The position numbers and the translations under genes were made by a program. From assembly GCF_024793945.1 (NCBI RefSeq), contig NZ_JANUSD010000001.1:186001-250000 (forward strand): a DNA stretch of 64,000 nt. Reading direction: 5' to 3'. Positions 24,253 through 33,517 of this stretch are shown here, one piece after another; position 1 is the first letter of the stretch, and the number at the start of each line of letters is the position of its first letter. Below the pieces are notes generated by a model. That model did not search any database and had not been told where the DNA came from. It saw nothing but the letters and a program-made list of their open reading frames with translations. The DNA is from Emticicia fluvialis. GTDB lineage: Bacteria > Bacteroidota > Bacteroidia > Cytophagales > Spirosomataceae.

Positions 24253-27200
24253 TTAATCAAGGTCTTTGATGGTATGTAAATTATGCCTGTAAAAGAAACG
24301 GTAGATGATTGGGAAGATGAGCAACGTAAGTACCGTTGCCGATATAAGCCCGCCAATTACGACAATAGCCAGGGGTTTCTGTGTCTCTGAGCCGATTCCG
24401 GTTGAGATGGCAGCAGGCAGCAAACCTATGGCAGCCATTAGGGCTGTCATTACCACGGGCCTTACTCTGGATTTTACACCTTCTCTGATGGCATCATCGA
24501 GCGACATTCTGGAAGCCAGGTTTTTGTTGAAAACAGAAATGAGAATAACCCCGTTTTGCACACAGATACCAAATAGCGCAATAAATCCAACCCCGGCCGA
24601 TATACCAAAAATAGTACCGGTAATATGTAGTGCCAGAATGCCGCCTATCAGGGCAAAAGGCACATTCACTAACACCAGACCTGCGTCTTTGGCATTGCCG
24701 AACATCACAAATAAAATTACAAAAATAGCCAGCAGGCATAATGGAACCACCTGCCCCAGCCGTTCGCTGGCCCGTACCTGATTTTCAAACTCACCTGTCC
24801 ATTCTATACCAATATCTCTGCCGGGTTTTACTTTGGCTGCCACCAGTTGTTTGGCTTCAGCAATGGTGCTGCCCAGGTCTCGTTCCCTTACCGAAAACTT
24901 AACACCAATAAAGCGCTTATTTTTGTCGCGGTAAACTGATGCCGGCCCGGTTACGGTTTCAATAGTGGCAATCTCTTTCAGCGGTACTTTCGTGCCTCTG
25001 GTTGTAGGCACCAGCAAGCTGCTCAGGTCAGTTTCGTCTTTCCGGTATTCCTGCAGGTACCTTATCCTGATATCAAATTTCTTTTCGCCCTCATACATAA
25101 TAGAGGCAGTTTTGCCGCCAATGGCCATTTCAATTACGGCCTGTGCGTCGCTGGTCTGTATTCCATAGAAGGCCATTCTTTTCATATTCAGGTTCACACG
25201 CATTTCGGGCTGGCCTATATTCCTGATTACCCCTATGTCTTTAATTCCTTGCACATCTTTAATGGCATCTAGTACCTCATCTGCATATTTATTCAGCTCG
25301 TCAAGGTCGTTTCCAAAAATCTTTACGGCATTAGAGGCGTTCATTCCTGCTACGGCCTCTGCCACGTTATCTATTATGGGCTGTGAGTAGTTGTAATTGA
25401 TACCCTGAAATTGCCGCAGGTCTTTGTCCATTTCTTCTATCAGTTCATCAGTGCTTATTGTCCGTGTCCACTCTTTTTTGGGTTTCAGGTTCACCTGCAT
25501 TTGCACATAATAAAAACCAGATGGGTCGGTGCCGTCATTTGAGCGGCCTGTCTGTGAAAGAACGCCGTTTACCTCTGGGTACTGATTCAGTTTGTCGCGC
25601 AGGGTATGAACCATTTTTACGGTTTCATTGAGCGACATACTCATGGGCATTTTAGCGCCCACCCAAAGGGCGCCTTCATTTAATTGTGGTAAAAACTCGG
25701 TACCCAGCAAAACTGTAGAGGCAAAGGTTACGACCATAAAAACAAAAGAAACAAATACACTCAGGCGTTTATGGGCGTAGGTCCAGTTAAACCAGGAGGT
25801 AATGTACTTGTCGAAGAACCGCACCACCGGGTTGTTTTTTTCGCGTACATTCTTTCTCAATAAGATAGAACAAAGCACGGGTACCAATGTAAGTGTAAAG
25901 ATAAGCGCACCCAGCAGGGCAAAACCGAGTGTCCAGGCCAGGGGGCTAAACATCTTGCCTTCTACTTTCTGGAAACTGAAAATAGGTAAAAGTGCCGTAA
26001 TGATGATTAGTTTTGAGAAGAAAACGGCTTTCCCCATTTCAGCTCCGGTTTTTTTAATTAAACCCAGCTTTGATAGTTTATTGAACTTTTCCATACCCAC
26101 CTTATGGGACAGATGGTCGAGCGCCACAAATATCCCCTCAACCATAACTACGGCGCCATCAATGATGATTCCGAAATCGACAGCCCCCATTGAAAGCAGG
26201 TTAGCCGACATGCCCTTTAGCCGCAGACAGAAGAAGGCAAACAACAATGCCAGCGGAATAATGATTGAAACGATAACGGTTGTCCGCCAGTCGGCCATGA
26301 AAAGCAATACAATAACCGTAACCAGCACAATGCCTTCTGCAAGGTTGTGTAAAACGGTTTCGGTACAGAACTTCATCAGGTTGTCGCGGTCATAGAACGT
26401 AACCATTTTTACATCTGGTGGCAGCACCTTCGTGTTCAGTTCTTCAATCTTGTCTTTTACACGCGCCAGTACCTCACTTGGGTTTTCACCTTTACGCATA
26501 ACAATAATACCCTCAACGGCATCATCGTTATCATCAAGCCCTACCTGACCTACCCTCGGGAAATTTGATTCAGTTACCTGAGCCACATTTTTTACGTAGA
26601 TAGGCGTACCATTAATGTTGTCGATAATGATGTTCTCAATGTCTTCAGTCTTTGTGAGTAGCCCCAGACCCCTTACTACATAAGCCTGGCCGTTCTTTTC
26701 AATAATGTCGCCACCTACATTTATGTTACTTTTTTCTACGGCGTTGTAAACCTCCAGTGGCGTAATATCATACTTATGCAATAGCAATGGGTTTACCATT
26801 ACTTCATAAATTTTTTCGCGGCCACCAAAAGCCACAATGTCTGCCACACCGGGAACAGCCCTTAGCTGGCGGTCGATTATCCAGTTCTGAATCGTTAATA
26901 AATCTCTTGAGTCACGCGTAGGGCTCTGGAGTGTGTACCTGAAAATTTCTCCGGTAGGGCCGTACGGGGGCTGTACCTCAGGCTCTGCCCCTTCGGGCAG
27001 GCTAACGGTTCTCAGTTGGTTGTTTACCTGTTGCCGGGCAAAGAAATCGTCAACGTCATCTTCAAAGATAATCTTCATTACTGAAAGCCCGAACATGGTG
27101 ATACTCCGTACATTGGTTTTCCGCTGTACGGAGTTCATAGCTACCTCAATGGGTATCGTAACAAACCTTTCGATTTCTTCGGCGCTGCGGCCCTTCCATT

Positions 27201-27363
27201 CGGTTACGATAATTATTTGTGTGTTAGTTACATCGGGAAAGGCTTCAATGGGGGTATTGAGGTAGCTTACTACTCCGGCAATGGAGAGCACACCCACAAA
27301 GAAGAAGGTGAAAAAGCGATTCTTAAGAGAAAACGCCAGTATATTTTTAATGAATTTATTCAT
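24253..27363 (-). CDS. czcA: Heavy-metal efflux RND pump, CzcA type
   Basis: This 1036-residue inner-membrane proton antiporter begins FKNILAFSLKNRFFTFFFVGVL and has the two large periplasmic loops and twelve membrane segments expected of an HME-RND protein. The motif in TM4 is DFGIIIDGAVVMVE (from about residue 396), matching the DFGxxxDGAxxxVE form of CzcA-like pumps for divalent cations rather than the form of the Cu(I)/Ag(I) pump CusA. Zn, Co, Cd or Ni are therefore the likelier substrates. It is the last gene of an operon with adaptor, outer-membrane factor and porin. Overall family call is secure, metal specificity is an inference. Confidence 0.93.
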   Translation of the reverse strand: MNKFIKNILAFSLKNRFFTFFFVGVLSIAGVVSYLNTPIEAFPDVTNTQIIIVTEWKGRSAEEIERFVTIPIEVAMNSVQRKTNVRSITMFGLSVMKIIFEDDVDDFFARQQVNNQLRTVSLPEGAEPEVQPPYGPTGEIFRYTLQSPTRDSRDLLTIQNWIIDRQLRAVPGVADIVAFGGREKIYEVMVNPLLLHKYDITPLEVYNAVEKSNINVGGDIIEKNGQAYVVRGLGLLTKTEDIENIIIDNINGTPIYVKNVAQVTESNFPRVGQVGLDDNDDAVEGIIVMRKGENPSEVLARVKDKIEELNTKVLPPDVKMVTFYDRDNLMKFCTETVLHNLAEGIVLVTVIVLLFMADWRTTVIVSIIIPLALLFAFFCLRLKGMSANLLSMGAVDFGIIIDGAVVMVEGIFVALDHLSHKVGMEKFNKLSKLGLIKKTGAEMGKAVFFSKLIIITALLPIFSFQKVEGKMFSPLAWTLGFALLGALIFTLTLVPVLCSILLRKNVREKNNPVVRFFDKYITSWFNWTYAHKRLSVFVSFVFMVVTFASTVLLGTEFLPQLNEGALWVGAKMPMSMSLNETVKMVHTLRDKLNQYPEVNGVLSQTGRSNDGTDPSGFYYVQMQVNLKPKKEWTRTISTDELIEEMDKDLRQFQGINYNYSQPIIDNVAEAVAGMNASNAVKIFGNDLDELNKYADEVLDAIKDVQGIKDIGVIRNIGQPEMRVNLNMKRMAFYGIQTSDAQAVIEMAIGGKTASIMYEGEKKFDIRIRYLQEYRKDETDLSSLLVPTTRGTKVPLKEIATIETVTGPASVYRDKNKRFIGVKFSVRERDLGSTIAEAKQLVAAKVKPGRDIGIEWTGEFENQVRASERLGQVVPLCLLAIFVILFVMFGNAKDAGLVLVNVPFALIGGILALHITGTIFGISAGVGFIALFGICVQNGVILISVFNKNLASRMSLDDAIREGVKSRVRPVVMTALMAAIGLLPAAISTGIGSETQKPLAIVVIGGLISATVLTLLIFPIIYRFFYRHNLHTIKDLD

Positions 27364-27429
27364 AAGAATGTTGCTTGTTGAGCCTGCTCAGTGTTTTATA
27401 AATCCGTTTCAGGATATATTCACCGGAAA

Positions 27430-28719
27430 TCAGAATTCAACATGCACTCTTGCTCCTACAACATTGGCTGGGCCTCTGTCCCGGTTATAGGCAGGGTGCA
27501 TAATAAACTGATAGTCGGGCGAAATCCAGAAATGGTCTTCGTGTAAATAATATCGGTAGTAAACCTCAATGATGTCTTCAGACCCATAGTTAAGTTTACC
27601 GTCACCTACCATAAAGCCAACGCCTCCGGCATTCAGATATGCCTGGTGGTCTTTAGATATTCCGTTAGATACTACAGCCAGGCCGAAAGTGTCTTCGGGG
27701 CGGTGCCATTTTGAACCCTGTAAGGCTATCCCCGCGCTTAATGAGCGGTCTATTTCAGTAAATGCCCAGGTTTCATTGTGGCCGTCGTTAAGGCTGTAGC
27801 GGGCAAAAAGGCCCAGGTCGTCAGAGAATTTATGCTCAAAATTGGCCCCCAATCCTGCTTTGGTCCGGCCATACATCCGTGTGGTGGTTATGTCTGGCAT
27901 CTGCATTTGGGTGGCCAGAGTGTATTTACCCATATCGGCCTTGTTAATAAAGCCCAGCAGGCGTAGTCTTGAATTACCAAAGGGCTTTTCTAATTCTACC
28001 TGATGAGACAGCGCCTGGCCGATATTTTTATCCAGCCTGGCTCCGTTTGCTTCTGCCGGTACCTGCGCCGCGGCGTAGCGAACCGAAAAAGCGGGGCTCA
28101 CGTATTCAAGCATAATGCCTTGCGTATAGCCTCTTACATTAGCGGCGTAATCATAGGCTCCGTTGCTCATTAACGACCAGTTCAGAAACTGGGTGCGGGG
28201 GTCGTGGCTATATGTGTTGCCGTCAAAGAAATCAGCCAGCGAGAATTTACCGGCCACCACCGAAAGATATTTTACCGGGCGTTGGCCACCCAGCTGATTG
28301 ATACCGTTGGTTACTGTTTCGGTTTCTTTACTCAATGAAATGTAGTGTCTTATGTATGCCCTGCCTATGTAGACTGTCGGTTTCGGATTTCCCACCCGGA
28401 AGGTTTCTCCGTTAGGGAAACCGGCAATACCGGTAGCTCTGCTTAATCCGCTTCCGCCTGCCAGCTCGGGGTTAAAGTATACTTCAGTATATTTGCCCAG
28501 TTTTACACCAATAAAAAATGTGGAGGTTACAGATGTCTGAGCCTCTTCTTTGGTAGAAAAACTATTGATACCCGAGTATGCCGCTTTTACACCAGGCTGA
28601 TACTGCGTAACAACCGTTTGCTGAAAATGGAAATTAAAGCGTTGGTTGGCACCGGCCTGCGATTGTGAAAACGCCGGGATGCTTAAAAGCATGGCAAGGA
28701 TAGATAAATGCCGTTTCAT
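27430..28719 (-). CDS. OprB-like carbohydrate/ion porin within the metal-efflux operon
   Basis: The protein (about 429 residues from the second ATG) has a signal peptide (MKRHLSILAMLLSIPAFSQS) and a porin-like pattern: YIGRAYIRHYISL, VVAGKFSLADFFDGNTYSHDPRTQFLNWSLMSNGAYDYAANVRGYTQG, and a terminal aromatic-F (VHVEF). These are features of the OprB family (PF04966). It is predicted to be an outer-membrane channel. An alternative start is at 28728. Its position between the adaptor and the pump gene is unusual for czc/cus operons and suggests a role in metal import/export balance or coincidence of operon growth. Confidence 0.82.
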   Translation of the reverse strand: MKRHLSILAMLLSIPAFSQSQAGANQRFNFHFQQTVVTQYQPGVKAAYSGINSFSTKEEAQTSVTSTFFIGVKLGKYTEVYFNPELAGGSGLSRATGIAGFPNGETFRVGNPKPTVYIGRAYIRHYISLSKETETVTNGINQLGGQRPVKYLSVVAGKFSLADFFDGNTYSHDPRTQFLNWSLMSNGAYDYAANVRGYTQGIMLEYVSPAFSVRYAAAQVPAEANGARLDKNIGQALSHQVELEKPFGNSRLRLLGFINKADMGKYTLATQMQMPDITTTRMYGRTKAGLGANFEHKFSDDLGLFARYSLNDGHNETWAFTEIDRSLSAGIALQGSKWHRPEDTFGLAVVSNGISKDHQAYLNAGGVGFMVGDGKLNYGSEDIIEVYYRYYLHEDHFWISPDYQFIMHPAYNRDRGPANVVGARVHVEF

Positions 28720-28752
28720 TGTTGTCATTGAGTAAAATATTACGGTTAATTG

Positions 28753-29856
28753 CTAATTGTTAAGCGCATCATAAACCAGCAGTTGCTGGTTTGAAATGAT
28801 TTTTTCGCCAAGGGCAAGGCCTGATTCTATGTAGGCGTAGTCGCCAACGGTTTTGAATACTTTCACCTGGCGGGTTTCTATGTGCCGGCGGTCTTTAAAT
28901 ACCATCACCCATTGCCTGCTTTTATCAAATATTATAGCCTTGGCAGGTATAGCCGGCATGGTCTGGGCTTCTTCATGATACACCCGTACAATGGCAAACA
29001 TCTGCGGTTTAAGGGTATAGCCCGGATTCGGCAGACGGATGCGCACTTTCAGTACCCGGCTTTCGGGGTCAAGCACGTTAAAAATCTTGTCTATTTTACC
29101 TTTAATTTTCCGGTCAGGGTCTGCCAGCGTGGTTATGTCGCAGGTATATCCAATTTTAACTTTGTTAATATCAGTTTCGTACACATCTGCTAACACCCAC
29201 ACATCAGAGAGGTCAGAGATAGTAAAGAAATTATCAATGTTTTCAATGTTGAAATCCATGCCTTCAACGGCATTTTTTTCAATCAGAAAACCAGATATCG
29301 GTGATTTTATCTGATAGGTTGCCTCTTTACCCAGGTCATAAATTTTCATGGTTTCGTGCACCCTTTTCAGCTCTGCCTCCGCTTTTTGTACTTCCTGCCG
29401 GGCATTTACCAGATTCCGTTCCGGTTCCAGGCCTGCTTTAAACAGTTCTTCTTCAACACCCAGGTTTTTTCTGGCAATTTGCAGATTAGACATGGCCATG
29501 CTTAATTGGTTATCCATTTCGGCTACCTGGCGGCTACGTATTATGGCCAGTATCTGGCCTTTCTGAACATAGTCGCCCAGCTGAACATTGAGTTTTTCAA
29601 TATTGCCGTCTACGCGCGGAAACACCTTGGCTACTTTGTCTTCATTGGCGGTTATTTTACCGCTTAGCTTCACTTCAGACAGCAGTACCTTGGATGTCAC
29701 CTCGTCGAAACCCAGTTTTGTCATCATGGTGTCTGTCAGCACAAAGCTCTCTCTGGCGGTTTCTTCTGGTTTTGTTTCGGTTTTGCAACTCTGTAAACCA
29801 AGAGCAGCTGTGATAAAAATGCCAGTTATGAATATTATATTTTTTGTTTTTTTCAT
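28753..29856 (-). CDS. czcB: RND periplasmic adaptor lipoprotein, CzcB/CusB type
   Basis: The 367-residue membrane-fusion protein starts MKKTKNIIFITGIFITAALG and has a lipobox LQSC, so it is probably lipid-anchored in the inner membrane. Barrel-sandwich halves GKITANEDKVAKVFPRVDGNIEKLNVQLGDYVQKGQ and ATYQIKSPISGFLIEKNAVEGM flank a coiled coil containing QVAEMDNQLSMAMSNLQIARKNL. It couples the pump to the outer-membrane factor. No His-rich or Met-rich metal-binding extension is visible. Gaps to its neighbours in the operon are short. Confidence 0.92.
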   Translation of the reverse strand: MKKTKNIIFITGIFITAALGLQSCKTETKPEETARESFVLTDTMMTKLGFDEVTSKVLLSEVKLSGKITANEDKVAKVFPRVDGNIEKLNVQLGDYVQKGQILAIIRSRQVAEMDNQLSMAMSNLQIARKNLGVEEELFKAGLEPERNLVNARQEVQKAEAELKRVHETMKIYDLGKEATYQIKSPISGFLIEKNAVEGMDFNIENIDNFFTISDLSDVWVLADVYETDINKVKIGYTCDITTLADPDRKIKGKIDKIFNVLDPESRVLKVRIRLPNPGYTLKPQMFAIVRVYHEEAQTMPAIPAKAIIFDKSRQWVMVFKDRRHIETRQVKVFKTVGDYAYIESGLALGEKIISNQQLLVYDALNN

Positions 29857-29890
29857 TGTGTTAGTTTTTAACGCAAACAGAATAGCCTTT

Positions 29891-31183
29891 TTAGGGCATA
29901 CCTATTACTTCTTTTCCGACCATAAAATTGATTTCTTCTATTGCTCTTACACGGTCGCTCTGCAGGCGGTTCATAAGCACGGCACTGCTTTTGTATGACT
30001 CGTAGAAATCAACAAATTCAAGCATTGAGATAATCTGCTTTTCAAAATTCAGTTTTACGTTGTCGAATAGTTTGTCGAAGTCAATCATAAAGGCTTTGTC
30101 GTATCCTTTATATAGTTCATTGGTTTCCAGCGCTCTGCGGTAAGCCAACTGAATGTCGCCGGTTATTTTGTCTTCCTGGCTGGTTACCATCTTTTGAACA
30201 GACTGAACCCTATACGCTGCAGCTTTAATGTTGCCCTGATTTTTGTTAAAAAAGGGCAGGTTTATCTGGAAAGTCGCGGCAAAGTAATTGGGTACACTAC
30301 TACTGGCGCGGTCATACAGCAGCCCGGCTTGCAGGTCTGGTACTTTTAAAGCCTTCTGGTAAACGAGATTCTGTTCTTCGAGCCCCAGCGCCGATTGCTG
30401 CATTTTCAGATCTGGTCTGTTTTCAAAAGCTGTTGCCAACAGATTATCAAGCGTAAGCGACCGTACATCAAGGGCATCAACCGCATTTCTGTTTGTTTGA
30501 GGCACAAAGTACACTTCGTTTCTGGTTCCGGTTATGGTGCGCAGATTTACCTGTTTTTCAAGCATCTCAAGTCTGAGGTCCTTCTGCTCGGTTTCAAGTG
30601 TAAATAACAGGGCCCTTATACGTGTAATGTCCTTTATCGGAATAATACCTTTCTGCAACAGTGTATTCATGCCGGCCAGCGTTTTTTCAAGCGAGCCAAT
30701 TTCTTCCTCATATATTCTGACGATGTTCTGCAGATAATAGAGGTCGTAGAAATTACTTCTGAGCTCAAATTTTAAGCCCCGCAGCACATCATAGTAGTTA
30801 TCTTCGGCTATCTGTGTGCTTGTTTCTGCCATGGCTGTGCGTTTGGTGCGTTTGCCTGCCAGATAAAAAAGCTGCTGTAGCTGAATGGCCTGCTGCGTGG
30901 TAGGCTGGCCTTTTACGTCATTCAGGCCCAGTACAGGCAGAATGCGTTTGGTCTGATTATTATAGAGCATCTGCTCTACAGTTAAAGTTGGATTCTCCCA
31001 CAAGCGGGCTTGTATAATGGCTGCACGGTTGGCTTCAATATCAAATTTATGAGCCATCAGCAATGCGTTTTTCTGCAAGAAAATTCCTTCTAAATCTTTC
31101 AGCGTGATTTTAAGGGAATCGGTGGCGGCAAATGCCTTTATACAGAAAAGCCATAGAAAAACAATGTTTTTTATTCTTTTCAC
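29891..31183 (-). CDS. czcC: TolC-family outer-membrane factor, CzcC/CusC type
   Basis: The chosen GTG start (31183) gives VKRIKNIVFLWLFCIKAFAA as signal peptide, followed by a TolC-type alpha-barrel with two repeats: IEANRAAIIQARLWENPTL, LKFELRSNFYDLYYLQNIVRIYEEE, ALGLEEQNLVYQKALKVPDLQ and YRVQSVQKMVTSQEDKITGDIQLAYRRALE. The open frame extends to an ATG at 31270 without useful sequence, so the start is uncertain by up to 29 residues. It forms the exit duct of the tripartite efflux pump. Confidence 0.88.
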   Translation of the reverse strand: MKRIKNIVFLWLFCIKAFAATDSLKITLKDLEGIFLQKNALLMAHKFDIEANRAAIIQARLWENPTLTVEQMLYNNQTKRILPVLGLNDVKGQPTTQQAIQLQQLFYLAGKRTKRTAMAETSTQIAEDNYYDVLRGLKFELRSNFYDLYYLQNIVRIYEEEIGSLEKTLAGMNTLLQKGIIPIKDITRIRALLFTLETEQKDLRLEMLEKQVNLRTITGTRNEVYFVPQTNRNAVDALDVRSLTLDNLLATAFENRPDLKMQQSALGLEEQNLVYQKALKVPDLQAGLLYDRASSSVPNYFAATFQINLPFFNKNQGNIKAAAYRVQSVQKMVTSQEDKITGDIQLAYRRALETNELYKGYDKAFMIDFDKLFDNVKLNFEKQIISMLEFVDFYESYKSSAVLMNRLQSDRVRAIEEINFMVGKEVIGMP

Positions 31184-31306
31184 GGTAATTCGGATATAAT
31201 AATGAATAGTAAGCACAATAGACAACTGTGTCATTTGAAACGCAAATGACGGGTTGGCTGTAAAGTGCACTCAGGCGTGGGAACTCTTATAAGTGGGGGC
31301 AGGGAA

Positions 31307-31648
31307 TCAGATGAGCCAGATACAGTTGAGCAGATAAATGTATCTGTTTTTTAAAAAATTGAGCGTTTTTTGAACGAATAGGTCTTTTAAAACATTCTCT
31401 TTTAAGAAAGTATGCGGCTGAAACGTATGGTTGGTGTACCAATCCTGTTCGTCTACTACGGTACGTAAAAAACAGTAATTGGTCTGTGGGTCAACCTTAA
31501 AGAAATCGTCGGCACTCGGGGGTATCCCGTGGGTATGATGAACAGTTTTTTTGACAGGAAAATAAAGCGAAACTGTATGTCGCTGGTTGGCATGGAGTAG
31601 CCCACTCAGACTCATAAACAGTATTATGTATAAAACCCGCTTTAACAT
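31307..31648 (-). CDS. Small exported protein, first gene of the metal-efflux operon
   Basis: The 113-residue protein has a signal peptide (MLKRVLYIILFMSLSGLLHA) and a mature part containing VHHTHG, a cysteine in NYC, an NHTF and QPHTF. Histidines are enriched near the N-terminus. It is the promoter-proximal gene of the czc-like operon. I do not recognise a family. By position and composition it might bind metal in the periplasm, but that is inference only. The C-terminus ends in a hydrophobic run YIYLLNCIWLI. Confidence 0.6.
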   Translation of the reverse strand: MLKRVLYIILFMSLSGLLHANQRHTVSLYFPVKKTVHHTHGIPPSADDFFKVDPQTNYCFLRTVVDEQDWYTNHTFQPHTFLKENVLKDLFVQKTLNFLKNRYIYLLNCIWLI

Positions 31649-31670
31649 TTCTAATCAGAATTTTTATAAT

Positions 31671-31698
31671 AGGAAGTACATTCCCGGAATCCGGAATG
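31671..31698 (-). promoter_or_regulatory. GGAA/TTCC inverted repeats upstream of the metal-efflux operon
   Basis: CATTCC (31679-31684) and GGAATG (31693-31698) form an inverted repeat around 8 bp, and GGAAGTACATTCC (starting at 31672) forms an overlapping second one. The block lies 23-50 bp upstream of the first gene of the operon, where an operator for a metal-responsive regulator would be expected. No regulator gene is adjacent. Confidence 0.35.
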
Positions 31699-31910
31699 AA
31701 ACAACTGCCTGTTAATGTTCAACGAATCCTTAGATTGGTTTATTACCAAACACAAGGCGAGTTTTTTCAAATTCAAAATTAGAGCAATGAAGGCAAAGCC
31801 CATGTCAAACATGCGTTAAAAATTTATTAAAAAGTCTTTTTTGATTAAATATGCTCTGTTTTAAGATCGTTTTGTGTTTAAGTGACAGCTACTTCAATTA
31901 AGATTTATAC
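31699..31910. other. Intergenic region between the divergent metal-efflux operon and the gene at 31997
   Basis: AT-rich sequence with no coding frame of note. Together with the flanking operator and promoter elements, it forms a divergent control region of about 350 bp. Nothing else was recognised. Confidence 0.45.
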
Positions 31911-31941
31911 TTGGAAAAGTACAAGTTTAGGTCTACCTTTG
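31911..31941 (+). promoter_or_regulatory. Consensus promoter of the gene at 31997
   Basis: TTG (31911-31913), a 20-bp spacer and TACCTTTG (31934-31941) match the Bacteroidota consensus exactly. A small dyad ACTT..AAGT spans the -33 element and may bind a repressor. Confidence 0.7.
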
Positions 31942-31996
31942 TAGAGAAAAAATGATGGTGTGTGAGATGAATAACACGCGTAAAAAGACATCAAAA

Positions 31997-33457
31997 ATGG
32001 AAACCATATACGAGAAAAACCTGGGTACTAAACAGAAGGCTTTGCGTATCAATCTCAATAAACAGATTTACGGTTGTTTTGCTGAAATTGGCGCCGGGCA
32101 GGATGTAGCCGCCAACTTTTTTAAGGCCGGGGGGGCATCAAAAACCATTGCCAAAACCATGTCGGCCTACGATATGACCTTCTCTGATGCCATTTATGGC
32201 GCAATGGAAAACGGCCGTTATGTATGTGAACCACGCCTGATGAGCATGCTTGACCATGAGTATGGTTTGCTTATTGAGCGGCTTAACGAAAAAAGGGGAG
32301 AAACCTCTACATTTTTTGCTTTCTCTGACACAGTTGCAGCGCTTAATTACCACAAAACCAACGAAGCCCACGGCTGGATGGGTCTCAGGTTTCAGCTTAC
32401 CCCGGGTGGTGCGTATAATGATATTATTATACACGTAAAAATGCTGGACAACGACAACGTTTTACAGCACCAGGCACTGGGCGTTCTGGGGGTTAATCTG
32501 GTTTACGGAAGTTTTTATTATTACCAGGACCCCGAAACGCTTTTGTTGTCGTTAATGGATGATTTGTCTAAAGACCGCATTCAGATAGACATGATACGCT
32601 TTGAAGGGCCAGACTTTGAGCATGTCGATAACCGACTGATGAGCCTTCGTCTGGTAATGCACGGATTGTCTGATATTGCTCTTTTTGGCGCCGATGGTGA
32701 AAACCTGCAACCTTCTGAGGTACTTTTCAGAAAACACGCGCTGGTTTTGAGAGGTCGTTTCAGGCCTTTGGTAAATGTGCATCTGGATATGCTCGACAAC
32801 GGCACGAAACAGTTTATGCGTGAGCCTGACGTTGATAAAGACAAGGTTGTGGTGATGTGCGAAATTACCCTTCAGGGGCTGAAACAAAACGATGCTGAGA
32901 TAGACGAGAAGGATTTTCTGGACCGCGTGGATATTCTGTGTTCGATGGGCCACATGGTAATGATATCAAACTATCAGGAATACTATAAGCTGGCTGCCTA
33001 TGTATCAAAAATTACCAAACTTAAAATGGGATTGATTATAGGTTATCCTAATCTGGAATACATTTTTGAAGAAAAGCATTATACTGATTTAGCAGGTGGC
33101 ATTCTTGAATCGTTTGCCACGTTATTCAGCCGCAACCTGAAAGTTTTTGTGTATCCGACCTATCAGAACGGCAAAATTATGAGTGGCATGCGGTTTACAC
33201 CACCCATGCACCTGATTGATTTGTACAGGTATCTGATAGCCAATAATAAAATTGAAGACATTCATCATTATAACGACAAGAACCTGGCCATCAATACAGA
33301 CAGAACGCTGCAACTAATAAAGCAGGGAGAAGAAGGCTGGGAAGAAAACGTTCCGGATGAAGTAATAAAAATGATAAAAGACCGTTGTCTGTTTGGTTTT
33401 CCGTGCGTAGTTATACCCGGCCAAAGCAAACAGGATGCGGCACCAGAAGAAAAGTAA
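31997..33457 (+). CDS. Conserved Bacteroidota protein of unknown function (often labelled nicotinate-nucleotide adenylyltransferase)
   Basis: The ATG at 31997 gives 486 residues starting METIYEKNLGTKQKALRINLNKQIYGCFAEIGAGQDVAANFF, a sequence I recognise as highly conserved in the phylum. Such proteins are sometimes annotated as nicotinate-nucleotide adenylyltransferase, but I see no nucleotidyltransferase GxFxPxHxGH motif. The name is therefore not adopted. No signal peptide or membrane segment is present. An upstream ATG at 31952 adds 15 poorly conserved-looking residues. The strong consensus promoter just upstream suggests high expression. Function unknown. Confidence 0.8.
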   Translation: METIYEKNLGTKQKALRINLNKQIYGCFAEIGAGQDVAANFFKAGGASKTIAKTMSAYDMTFSDAIYGAMENGRYVCEPRLMSMLDHEYGLLIERLNEKRGETSTFFAFSDTVAALNYHKTNEAHGWMGLRFQLTPGGAYNDIIIHVKMLDNDNVLQHQALGVLGVNLVYGSFYYYQDPETLLLSLMDDLSKDRIQIDMIRFEGPDFEHVDNRLMSLRLVMHGLSDIALFGADGENLQPSEVLFRKHALVLRGRFRPLVNVHLDMLDNGTKQFMREPDVDKDKVVVMCEITLQGLKQNDAEIDEKDFLDRVDILCSMGHMVMISNYQEYYKLAAYVSKITKLKMGLIIGYPNLEYIFEEKHYTDLAGGILESFATLFSRNLKVFVYPTYQNGKIMSGMRFTPPMHLIDLYRYLIANNKIEDIHHYNDKNLAINTDRTLQLIKQGEEGWEENVPDEVIKMIKDRCLFGFPCVVIPGQSKQDAAPEEK

Positions 33458-33517
33458 TTGGTGCAGGCAGAGAAGCGATTCTCTTTCTGTATCCGGTTTT
33501 TTTAAATAACTTATCGT

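Noticed and set aside
24253..27363. Calling the RND pump CusA (Cu/Ag type)
   Set aside because: The TM4 motif is DFGIIIDGAVVMVE, which is the divalent-cation form. The CusA form carries a different motif there.
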